Shown here: one piece after another, positions 1-5,858 of the stretch | Layout of the letters: the number at the start of each line of letters is the position of its first letter | Numbering within the stretch: the stretch's first letter is position 1 | From: Deltaproteobacteria bacterium | GTDB taxonomy: Bacteria; Desulfobacterota; Binatia; UBA9968 | Assembly: GCA_020027655.1 (NCBI GenBank) | Contig: JAHKKJ010000074.1 | Span: 1 to 10,194 of the forward strand | Length of the DNA stretch: 10,194 nucleotides | Reading direction: 5' to 3' | Translations under genes and position numbers: made by a program | The notes under the pieces: model-generated | What the model was told of the DNA's origin: nothing | The model's database searches: none | What the model saw: the letters and a program-made list of their open reading frames with translations, nothing else

Positions 1-210
1 ACTGGGGAGCGAAAATCCGAGAAGGCAGCTGACGGTGTCGAATATCGCAGCGTGGAACGGGTTAACGGAAAATTCTGGCGATCGTTCTCGCTTCCGGAAA
101 CCGTAAAGCACGACGGAATCCAAGCCACCTACAAAGATGGCATATTGGAGATCCATGTGCCGAAGGCTGAAGAGGCTAAGCCGCGCCAGATCGAAATAAG
201 CGTGCACTAA
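1..210 (+). CDS. Hsp20/alpha-crystallin small heat-shock protein, 3' part
   Basis: The window opens inside this gene. The frame starting at base 1 gives 69 residues ending at TAA 208-210. Small heat-shock proteins are ATP-independent cytosolic holdases that form oligomers and keep unfolding proteins soluble. What is visible is the C-terminal half of the alpha-crystallin domain: ERVNGKFWRSFSLPE (residues 19-33), the family hallmark ATYKDGILEIHVPK (42-55) matching the A-x-x-x-n-G-v-L signature, and a C-terminal I-x-I motif (IEI, 64-66) that normally docks into a neighbouring subunit. The N-terminal arm and start codon lie upstream of the window. A strong intrinsic terminator follows 24 nt after the stop, so this gene ends its transcript. 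The family call is secure; no specific gene name can be given. Confidence 0.93.
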   Translation, partial: TGERKSEKAADGVEYRSVERVNGKFWRSFSLPETVKHDGIQATYKDGILEIHVPKAEEAKPRQIEISVH

Positions 211-234
211 TCTCAAACGTTCACAAATGAAACC

Positions 235-267
235 AAAAAAGGGGAAGCAGGTTGCTTCCCCTTTTTT
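235..267 (+). terminator. Rho-independent terminator after hsp20
   Basis: A perfect inverted repeat pairs bases 235-249 with 253-267 around a 3-nt loop. The core is GGGGAAGCA/TGCTTCCCC, flanked by six A on the left and six T on the right, followed by ATTTTT. A GC-rich stem with a U-tract is the standard intrinsic terminator. Because the A-tract pairs with the T-tract, the structure could also act on transcripts from the opposite strand, but no - strand gene is seen nearby. It separates hsp20 from the NFACT-R gene, which must then have its own promoter in 268-327; I could not identify convincing -35/-10 boxes there. Confidence 0.93.
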
Positions 268-327
268 ATTTTTCATTGCCGGCGGGTTGTATTAAGGTTG
301 CAAAAGATCGCTGAATAACTAGTTTCC

Positions 328-759
328 ATGGTCAAAGCGAACCCACCACGGCGCGACCACGATTTGCGACTGATCGCATACCCACTGCCTGGGCGTTGGA
401 AAGCATTAGTCGGTCGCACCGACCTTGACAACGATTACCTGAGCTTGAAGGTAGCCCGACCGGACGATTGGTGGTTCCACGTTCGCGGTGTTCCTGGGGG
501 GCACGTTATACTGCGAGGGCTGGCGGGAGAGGAGCCCGATCGCGAAACGCTCAGGCGTGCAGCCGCCATCGCAGCGTACCACAGCAAAGCCAGACGGGCT
601 GGCTTGGTGGCGGTCTCATGTACCCGAGCCCGTTACGTTACCAAGCCTCGCAACGCGAAAGCTGGCACCGTGCAAATCCGCAAGGAGGTTGTGCTCAAGG
701 TCCGGCCGGCGGCAGAGTTGGCGGACGTGGAAAATGATTTGAGAATGGAAAGATCATAG
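328..759 (+). CDS. Stand-alone NFACT-R (DUF814) domain protein
   Basis: A 143-residue protein that is almost entirely one NFACT RNA-binding domain (NFACT-R, DUF814). In full-length RqcH/NEMF/Tae2/FbpA proteins this domain helps bind the tRNA-carrying 60S/50S subunit during ribosome-associated quality control. Visible hallmarks are DDWWFHVRGVPGGHVIL (residues 46-62), the helix AAIAAYHSKARRAG (79-92), the strand VAVSCTRARYV (94-104) and the basic loop TKPRNAKAGTV (105-115). The NFACT-N, helix-hairpin-helix and coiled-coil parts of RqcH are absent, and the length matches a complete single-domain protein rather than a fragment. ATG 328 is the only ATG before an in-frame stop at 316-318; its ribosome-binding site is weak. 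The stop codon overlaps the AGGAG ribosome-binding site of the next gene, so the two are probably co-transcribed. The precise function of single-domain members is uncertain; binding tRNA or ribosomal RNA is an inference. Confidence 0.88.
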   Translation: MVKANPPRRDHDLRLIAYPLPGRWKALVGRTDLDNDYLSLKVARPDDWWFHVRGVPGGHVILRGLAGEEPDRETLRRAAAIAAYHSKARRAGLVAVSCTRARYVTKPRNAKAGTVQIRKEVVLKVRPAAELADVENDLRMERS

Positions 760-770
760 GAGTCGAGAAA

Positions 771-2144
771 ATGCTCCTCAGCCATCCGGGTAATGGATCG
801 AACCCGCCTCAGGCCCGAGAAAATCGCCGTTTGAAAATCGCGGGATTGGTCCTGATGGGGTTAGCCCTGCCCGCACTTTTCTTTTTAATCGATCAGGCGG
901 AATCGAAAGCGTGGCTCACCTATCAAGACAATCGGCAGGTTTGGTTCGCAGTGCTGCTCTATCTCGTTGCGGCTAACGTATTTGCGCTGGGATTGATCGT
1001 TCTTTTGGCTGGTCTCAAAAACCTTCCGCTCCTCACCGATGTTCAAGCTAAAAAGGGTGCCCTAGTCAAATTGGCAGGAGCGAATCTTCTGATTCTTCTT
1101 TGCCTCGGCTTCGTAGCCCTTGATGCGTGGAAAGAGTCCTGGATCGTCCTTCTCGGCCTGGCCTTTTTTGTGTTCGCCGGCCGAGCCGGAGTTGTTCTGC
1201 TTCGTAGAGGGTGGAAGTATGACGCGATTCCGGCTGAAAAGCTTCTCGAACAAGACAAACGGTCACCCGTCGTTTATATCAGGTCGTTTAAGGACGATAA
1301 CAAAATCATCGTGACTTCAAGCCGTGCTCGATCGCTGTTCTCGGTTTTCCAGTGGGCGGCAGCGATTAGTGCCGAGCAAGAGCTGGCGATGATCATGAAT
1401 CGGGTGGGACCGGTCGTGGCCATTGGCAAACCGGGGGAATCGTTGCCGGAACTGGGCGCTGCGCGACTCTATGTCGGCGACGACGAATGGCAGGCGAAGA
1501 TCACGGATCTGATGAAACAGGCGAGATTGGTCGTCATCCGCGCTGGTGCGACCGCGAATCTGTGGTGGGAAATCGATCAGTGTGCGAAGCTCTTGCCGCC
1601 GCGACAGTTGTTACTCGTTTCGTTCGGGCAAGGTGAAGATGCAAAGATATTCGAAAAGGCCGTCGAACACAGATTTGGCCGGCCTGAGAGTCTCGATCTT
1701 TCCCGCAAGAGATCGCCGTTCTTGTGGCTTATGCAGCTTGGAATGCCTTTGGGCGTCGAGATGGGTAGGATCATTTATTTCGGTCACGCCTCGATGCCCA
1801 TTGCCGAACCTATTCGGTTCACTCTTCGATGGAGAGGGCTCATCCTGTCGTCCTATCGACCCTACCAAGAATCGTTGGAATCCGCTTTCCGGCGGGTGTT
1901 CAGGCAGCTCGATCTGCCTTGGATCGATCGGAAGAACCGGACTACGGCTACCATGCTCGCCTTGTTCATCGGCTGGTTTGGGTTACACCACTTTTATCTC
2001 GGTGACAGACGCCGAGGCATGTACTACCTGGGGTTTTTCTGGACGCTTGTTCCGCTTTTTTTGGGTTGGATTGATGGGGTCCGGCTAGCTCTCATGGACG
2101 AGCAGGAATTCGAACAAAAATTCGTCCAGCAGCCGAGAGCCTAG
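771..2144 (+). CDS. Membrane protein with TIR-like/Rossmann-like domain and C-terminal TM2 domain
   Basis: A 457-residue protein of unknown function. Hydrophobic segments lie near residues 22-40, 57-81, 97-118 and 123-144, giving about four N-terminal helices. A soluble region of about 230 residues follows, then a typical TM2 domain at about 390-442: GWFGLHHFYLGDRRRGMYYL (401-420), a second hydrophobic stretch, and WIDGVRLALM (433-442). The soluble part has alternating strands and helices: VVYIRSFKDD (167-176), VVAIGKPGE (215-223), ARLYVGDDEW (231-240), ARLVVIRAG (251-259) and LWWEI (264-268). This layout, with Glu267 just after the strand ending in AG, resembles TIR-type folds, where that glutamate is catalytic in NADases. 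The resemblance is by eye only. The ribosome-binding site AGGAG (758-762) lies 8 nt before ATG 771 and overlaps the upstream stop, implying translational coupling with the NFACT-R gene. The TM2 call is strong, the membrane topology fair, and the TIR-like assignment tentative. Confidence 0.82.
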   Translation: MLLSHPGNGSNPPQARENRRLKIAGLVLMGLALPALFFLIDQAESKAWLTYQDNRQVWFAVLLYLVAANVFALGLIVLLAGLKNLPLLTDVQAKKGALVKLAGANLLILLCLGFVALDAWKESWIVLLGLAFFVFAGRAGVVLLRRGWKYDAIPAEKLLEQDKRSPVVYIRSFKDDNKIIVTSSRARSLFSVFQWAAAISAEQELAMIMNRVGPVVAIGKPGESLPELGAARLYVGDDEWQAKITDLMKQARLVVIRAGATANLWWEIDQCAKLLPPRQLLLVSFGQGEDAKIFEKAVEHRFGRPESLDLSRKRSPFLWLMQLGMPLGVEMGRIIYFGHASMPIAEPIRFTLRWRGLILSSYRPYQESLESAFRRVFRQLDLPWIDRKNRTTATMLALFIGWFGLHHFYLGDRRRGMYYLGFFWTLVPLFLGWIDGVRLALMDEQEFEQKFVQQPRA

Positions 2145-2260
2145 ATAGCTTTCGCCGGCTAATGGCTGCTCATGGGATGGCGGCCGGCCCCGCGCGCTGC
2201 GGAGCGAATGATGATTTTGCGCGAACTGAAAGGATTTTAGATGAGCGAGCATGCAGGTAC

Positions 2261-2267
2261 GGAGGGG
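2261..2267 (+). promoter_or_regulatory. Ribosome-binding site fixing the start of the first M24 gene
   Basis: GGAGGGG lies 8 nt before ATG 2276. An in-frame ATG at 2162 would add 38 residues, but that stretch has low-complexity composition unlike the family, no ribosome-binding site before it, and no counterpart in the downstream paralog. The start at 2276 is therefore preferred. Confidence 0.75.
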
Positions 2268-2275
2268 AACATAAA

Positions 2276-3490
2276 ATGGAATCGCCTGCGGATATCACTT
2301 GGAAAGGTTACTCTTTAGCGGAGCGCGATTGGCGCTGGCAGCGGGTGCGGGAGAACGCGGCCAAGGCTGGCTTCGATTGCATCTTGGTCCCGCTTTGCGT
2401 GGACGGCAGAAATCTGCACCTCTCGCTGGAGCAGTCGCGCGGTACCCGATCGGACTGTCGTTTTCTGACGCAACTGGAAAACGCCGCGGTGGTTCTACCG
2501 ACGGATGGTCGAAAGCCGATCGTCATTTCCGACGAGGAAAGCGGTAATGATTGGGTGCCGGAAATCCGGCCGGTGGATGGTTCTTGGGGAATGGCCATGG
2601 CCCAAGCCCTGATCGATGCCGGCATGGAGCGGGCGCGCATCGGCGTATCCGGAATACGGCGCGGGTTCTATACCCATGGTCGTGCCTTTCACGGTGTCGT
2701 TAACCATAGTTCCTACGTTGATGTTTTGGGAAGACTGCCCAATGCGAGTTTCGACAATGCCACGGAAGTCATCGGTTACGCGCGCTATGTCAAGAGCGAA
2801 GAGCAGATCGGATGCCTGAGACGAGGCGCGGCCATCGCCGCCGCGGGCATCGAGAAGATGGTCGAGCTGGCGCGACCCGGCGTGGACGAGGGGATTCTTT
2901 ACAGCCGCGTCATGCAGCGGATGGTGTCTCTGGGCAGTGAGTACTATCCGATGGCGTTCTATAGCGGATTGCACGGCGGTGGCAGGTTGCCGCGCTTTGA
3001 AGATCCAACGGAGGGTCGCTTTCTTCAGCCCATGTATCGCATTGCCAACGAAGTGGACGCGGTCTTCGGCGGGTTGATCGCGCAGGAGCAACAGCCGATT
3101 TTGTTAGGACCGATCCCTGACGCATGGAAGCCCGCCATCGAAGCCCAGCGAGATCTATATTATGCGGGACTGGAGCACCTGACACCCGGCAACCCGTTCG
3201 CCGAATTCGTGGATTTCGTCAACGGCTTCGGTGAAAAGCGCGGCCTAAAAAGCCTGATGCTCATGCACGGGCGCGGCTACGGTGACGACGGTCCGCTTTT
3301 TACGCCGCAGAATCGCGGCGCGCGCAATCGCGACGTGTTGATCGAGAAAGGCAATGTCTTTATCGTCAAGCCCATCGTCACCAGCGCCGATGGGGGCTTT
3401 GATACGAGCTGGGGCGGTTGCGTACTGGTCACGGACAAGGGCGGCGAGCCGCTGGTCAAACGCACTCCGGGAATGGTTGCGATTACATAG
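2276..3490 (+). CDS. M24 (pita-bread fold) peptidase-like protein, first paralog, metal ligands substituted
   Basis: A 404-residue protein with the two-domain layout of creatinase, prolidase and aminopeptidase P: an N-terminal substrate-shaping domain (about 10-165) and a C-terminal pita-bread domain (about 172-400). Landmarks are YSLAERDWRW (12-21), EVIGYARYVKSEEQIGCLRR (164-183), NEVDAVFGG (258-266), LMHGRGYGDDGPL (329-341), IEKGNVFIVKP (356-366) and CVLVTDKGG (382-390). Aligned by eye with E. coli aminopeptidase P, the five metal ligands Asp-Asp-His-Glu-Glu become Glu259, Gln270, His331, Lys365 and Gly380, so only the histidine remains. A canonical two-metal peptidase is therefore unlikely. 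Creatinase shows that this fold can also catalyse without metal. No signal peptide is seen, so it is cytosolic. It is followed 89 nt downstream by a paralog with the same substitutions. The fold assignment is confident; the reaction and substrate are unknown. Confidence 0.85.
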   Translation: MESPADITWKGYSLAERDWRWQRVRENAAKAGFDCILVPLCVDGRNLHLSLEQSRGTRSDCRFLTQLENAAVVLPTDGRKPIVISDEESGNDWVPEIRPVDGSWGMAMAQALIDAGMERARIGVSGIRRGFYTHGRAFHGVVNHSSYVDVLGRLPNASFDNATEVIGYARYVKSEEQIGCLRRGAAIAAAGIEKMVELARPGVDEGILYSRVMQRMVSLGSEYYPMAFYSGLHGGGRLPRFEDPTEGRFLQPMYRIANEVDAVFGGLIAQEQQPILLGPIPDAWKPAIEAQRDLYYAGLEHLTPGNPFAEFVDFVNGFGEKRGLKSLMLMHGRGYGDDGPLFTPQNRGARNRDVLIEKGNVFIVKPIVTSADGGFDTSWGGCVLVTDKGGEPLVKRTPGMVAIT

Positions 3491-3518
3491 AAAGACCGTC
3501 TCGCATTTGGCGTCCCGG

Positions 3519-3559
3519 GTCTCGCGTTTTTTAACTCGAGACTCGGAACGCGAGACTCG
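3519..3559. repeat. Intergenic inverted and direct repeat (CGAGACTCG type)
   Basis: In the 89-nt gap between the two M24 genes, GTCTCGCGTT (3519-3528) is perfectly complementary to AACGCGAGAC (3547-3556), giving a 10-bp stem with an 18-nt loop. The unit CGAGACTCG occurs twice, at 3537-3545 and 3551-3559, with a 14-nt period. The stretch is followed at once by the AAGGAG ribosome-binding site (3566-3571) of the second M24 gene. No U-tract follows the stem, so it is not a clear intrinsic terminator. It may be one copy of a dispersed intergenic repeat family, or a structured leader; one window cannot tell these apart. Confidence 0.6.
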
Positions 3560-3579
3560 AAACTGAAGGAGTAACTTCC

Positions 3580-4770
3580 ATGCCGTGGACGACACCACCG
3601 GGCGCCGGCGCGACGGTTTTTATCTGGGCCGGCTACTCGCTCGCCGAACGCGATCGGCGCTGGCGTGCTGTGAGAGAAAACGCCGGCAATGCCGGCTTCG
3701 ATTGCGTCCTCGTTCCGTTGGGAAATGGCGTGGACGCGCGCTACATGACGCAGCTCAGATGCTCGGCGATGGTGTTGCCCGCCGACGGCCGCGCGCCAAT
3801 CATCATCGCCGACCGTAGATCGAGTAATACCTGGGTGCCGGAGCCTTGGCAGACCGGTCGCGAATGGGCTGAACCTATGGGAGAGGCGCTGCTCGATTCG
3901 GGGATGGAGCGAGCGCGCATCGGGGTCGTCGGGTTGAAAGGCGGGTCGGTCACGCATTGCAGCTCCATCGACGGTGTGGTTAATCACACGGCTCTGGCGC
4001 AGGTGATGAGTAAATTACCTAACGCTACTTTCGCTGACGCGACGGATATAGTCGGCTTGGTTCGCTACGTTAAGAGCGACGAAGAAACAGTTTTTTTACG
4101 CCGCTCGGCGGCGGTCGCGGCAGCCGGGCTCGATGCGTTGATCAACCGGGCGCGGCCCGGTGTGGACGCCGGGGTCCTTTACGCCGACGTCACCACGCGA
4201 CTTTTGGAGTTGCGCAGCGAATACTATCCCTTGGTGCTAACGTTGGATCCTATCGGCACCTTGAAGCCGAAGCGCTACACGAATCCGCCCATCGGCAAGC
4301 GGCTGGAAAGTAATGCGTTGATCACCAACGAAGTGAACGCGATCTTGGGCGCCGAGTTGACCCAGGTTTGCCAGGCGATTCTGCTCGGCAAAACTCCCGA
4401 CGAGTGGAAACCGGTGATCGAGTTACAGAAGGAAGTCTACGAAGCCGGTTTGAAATTGATTAAACCCGGAACCACACTTGGCGCTCTCCAGGACTTTGTG
4501 AAGAGTTTCGGCCCGAAGCGCAAGATGAAAACCGTCATCCAGATGCACGGTTGCGGTTACGGCGATGATGGCCCGCTGCTTACGGCGAAATCCCGGGGAG
4601 ATGCGTTGCGCGACTTGGGCATTGAGAAAGGCAACGCGTTCATTTGGAAGCCCGTGGCTATGACGGCAGATGAGCGCATTCAATTTGCCTGGGGCGGCCC
4701 CGTTCTTGTGGCTGACACAGGTGCTGAAGCGCTGTTCACGCGCCCTCATGGAATGGTTTCGATATGCTGA
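3580..4770 (+). CDS. M24 (pita-bread fold) peptidase-like protein, second paralog, metal ligands substituted
   Basis: A 396-residue protein clearly homologous along its whole length to the preceding gene product. Shared landmarks include AGYSLAERDRRWRAVRENAG (17-36), VRYVKSDEETVFLRR (161-175), NEVNAILGAELTQ (250-262), QMHGCGYGDDGPL (321-333), IEKGNAFIWKP (348-358) and WGGPVLVADTG (371-381). The positions of the five M24 metal ligands hold Glu251, Gln262, His323, Lys357 and Gly372, the same set as in the first paralog, so the substitutions are selected features and not decay. The first paralog carries about 15 extra residues near its position 41-60 relative to this one. ATG 3580 has a strong AAGGAG site 8 nt upstream. 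The last 7 nt (ATGCTGA) overlap the start of the dehydrogenase gene, indicating translational coupling. A tandem duplication followed by divergence is the simplest origin. The enzyme may act as a homodimer or pair with its paralog, since M24-fold proteins are often dimeric; substrate unknown. Confidence 0.86.
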   Translation: MPWTTPPGAGATVFIWAGYSLAERDRRWRAVRENAGNAGFDCVLVPLGNGVDARYMTQLRCSAMVLPADGRAPIIIADRRSSNTWVPEPWQTGREWAEPMGEALLDSGMERARIGVVGLKGGSVTHCSSIDGVVNHTALAQVMSKLPNATFADATDIVGLVRYVKSDEETVFLRRSAAVAAAGLDALINRARPGVDAGVLYADVTTRLLELRSEYYPLVLTLDPIGTLKPKRYTNPPIGKRLESNALITNEVNAILGAELTQVCQAILLGKTPDEWKPVIELQKEVYEAGLKLIKPGTTLGALQDFVKSFGPKRKMKTVIQMHGCGYGDDGPLLTAKSRGDALRDLGIEKGNAFIWKPVAMTADERIQFAWGGPVLVADTGAEALFTRPHGMVSIC

Positions 4771-5816
4771 GCTACGAGGTTGTCCAATGGGGCAAGCCGC
4801 TCGAGAAGGCGGAGCGCGAGACGCCGAAGCCCAAGGGCAGCGAGGTGCTGCTCAAACTCAAGTTTTGCGGGGTATGCCACAGCGACGTGCATATACGCGA
4901 CGGTTACTTCGACCTGGGCGGTGGCAAGCGTTTGCCTATGAGCGAGCGAGGCATGAACTTGCCCGTGACCCTGGGTCATGAGCCCTATGGCACGGTCGTC
5001 GCTGCGGGGCCTGAAGCCGGTGATGTTTCTATCGGAGAAGATCGCCTCGTTTACCCTTGGACCGGCTGCGGCGCGTGCGCGCGTTGCCGCGAGGGGTTGG
5101 ACAATTTCTGCATGTCGCCGCGCTGTATAGGGCTGCAGCGTCCCGGCGGCTACGCCGATCATCTGCTTGTGCCGCACCCACGTTATCTCATCGATGCCAG
5201 CGGCATCGATCCAGCTTGGGCGGCGACGCTATCCTGTTCGGGACTGGCCGCCTATTCCGCGGTGTCGAAGTTGAATCCAATCCCGGGCGAAGAATGGGTG
5301 GCCGTGATCGGCGCCGGTGGACTCGGGCTGTCGGCCATCTCTCTGCTACGAGCGATGGGACACAAATTTATCCTGGCGGCGGATATCGATAACACCAAGC
5401 TCAATGCGGCGAAAAAGGCCGGCGCCGCGGCAATTGTAAACAGCCGTGATGCGGATGCTGCGGAGAAAATCAAAAAAATCTCGCGTGGACCGATATACGG
5501 TGCAGTGGATTTGGTAGGCACAACCGACACGGCGAGGCTTGCCCTCGACGCTCTCCGCAAGGGCGGCCGGCTGATCTTGGTTGGCCTATACGGCGGGGAG
5601 ATTCCGCTGTCGCTGGTGACGACGATTCAACGCGCGCTTACGATCCAGGGTTCCCACCTCGGTAGCGTAGAGGAATTGAAACAGGTCGTCGCGCTCGCGC
5701 GCGAGGGCAAGCTCCAGCCCATTCCGATTCAGAAGCGATCCCTATCGGAGGTCAGCCGCACACTCGACAAGCTGAAAGCGGGGGCTGTCGTCGGGCGAGT
5801 AGTGGTGGAGATGTAG
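4764..5816 (+). CDS. Zinc-dependent medium-chain alcohol dehydrogenase
   Basis: A 350-residue member of the MDR/GroES-like alcohol dehydrogenase family, which oxidises alcohols to aldehydes or ketones, or the reverse, with NAD(P). Catalytic zinc ligands are Cys38 (GVCHSD), His72 with Glu73 in GHE, and Cys158 (LSCSGLAAYSA). Four cysteines at 102, 105, 108 and 116 form the structural zinc lobe. The Rossmann motif is VIGAGGLGLS (181-190), and Asp207 at the end of the second strand favours NAD over NADP. The loop GYFDLGGGKRLPMSERGMNL (47-66) before the GHE motif is longer than in minimal alcohol dehydrogenases and may mark a subfamily. The gene starts inside the end of the second M24 gene (overlap ATGCTGA, 4764-4770) with no strong ribosome-binding site of its own, so its translation probably depends on re-initiation. 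The product would be cytosolic. Substrate is not predictable, though its coupling to the M24 gene suggests the two act in one pathway. Confidence 0.92.
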   Translation: MLSYEVVQWGKPLEKAERETPKPKGSEVLLKLKFCGVCHSDVHIRDGYFDLGGGKRLPMSERGMNLPVTLGHEPYGTVVAAGPEAGDVSIGEDRLVYPWTGCGACARCREGLDNFCMSPRCIGLQRPGGYADHLLVPHPRYLIDASGIDPAWAATLSCSGLAAYSAVSKLNPIPGEEWVAVIGAGGLGLSAISLLRAMGHKFILAADIDNTKLNAAKKAGAAAIVNSRDADAAEKIKKISRGPIYGAVDLVGTTDTARLALDALRKGGRLILVGLYGGEIPLSLVTTIQRALTIQGSHLGSVEELKQVVALAREGKLQPIPIQKRSLSEVSRTLDKLKAGAVVGRVVVEM

Positions 5817-5858
5817 GGCAGGTGCAGGCAGCGCTGTTTCTCCAGTGGGATCAGCAGA

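Noticed and set aside
2175..2205. GC-rich palindromic stretch (GGCCGGCC) after the TM2 protein gene as a terminator
   Set aside because: No following T-run and no stable single hairpin evident by eye.
2162..2275. N-terminal extension of the first M24 protein from ATG 2162
   Set aside because: No ribosome-binding site, composition unlike the family, and no match in the paralog; ATG 2276 has a strong GGAGGGG site.
2495..3987. Long open frames on the - strand opposite the M24 genes (2495-3091 and 3277-3987)
   Set aside because: They are opposite well-supported coding sequence, have no recognisable domains, and arise from the codon pattern of the + strand genes.
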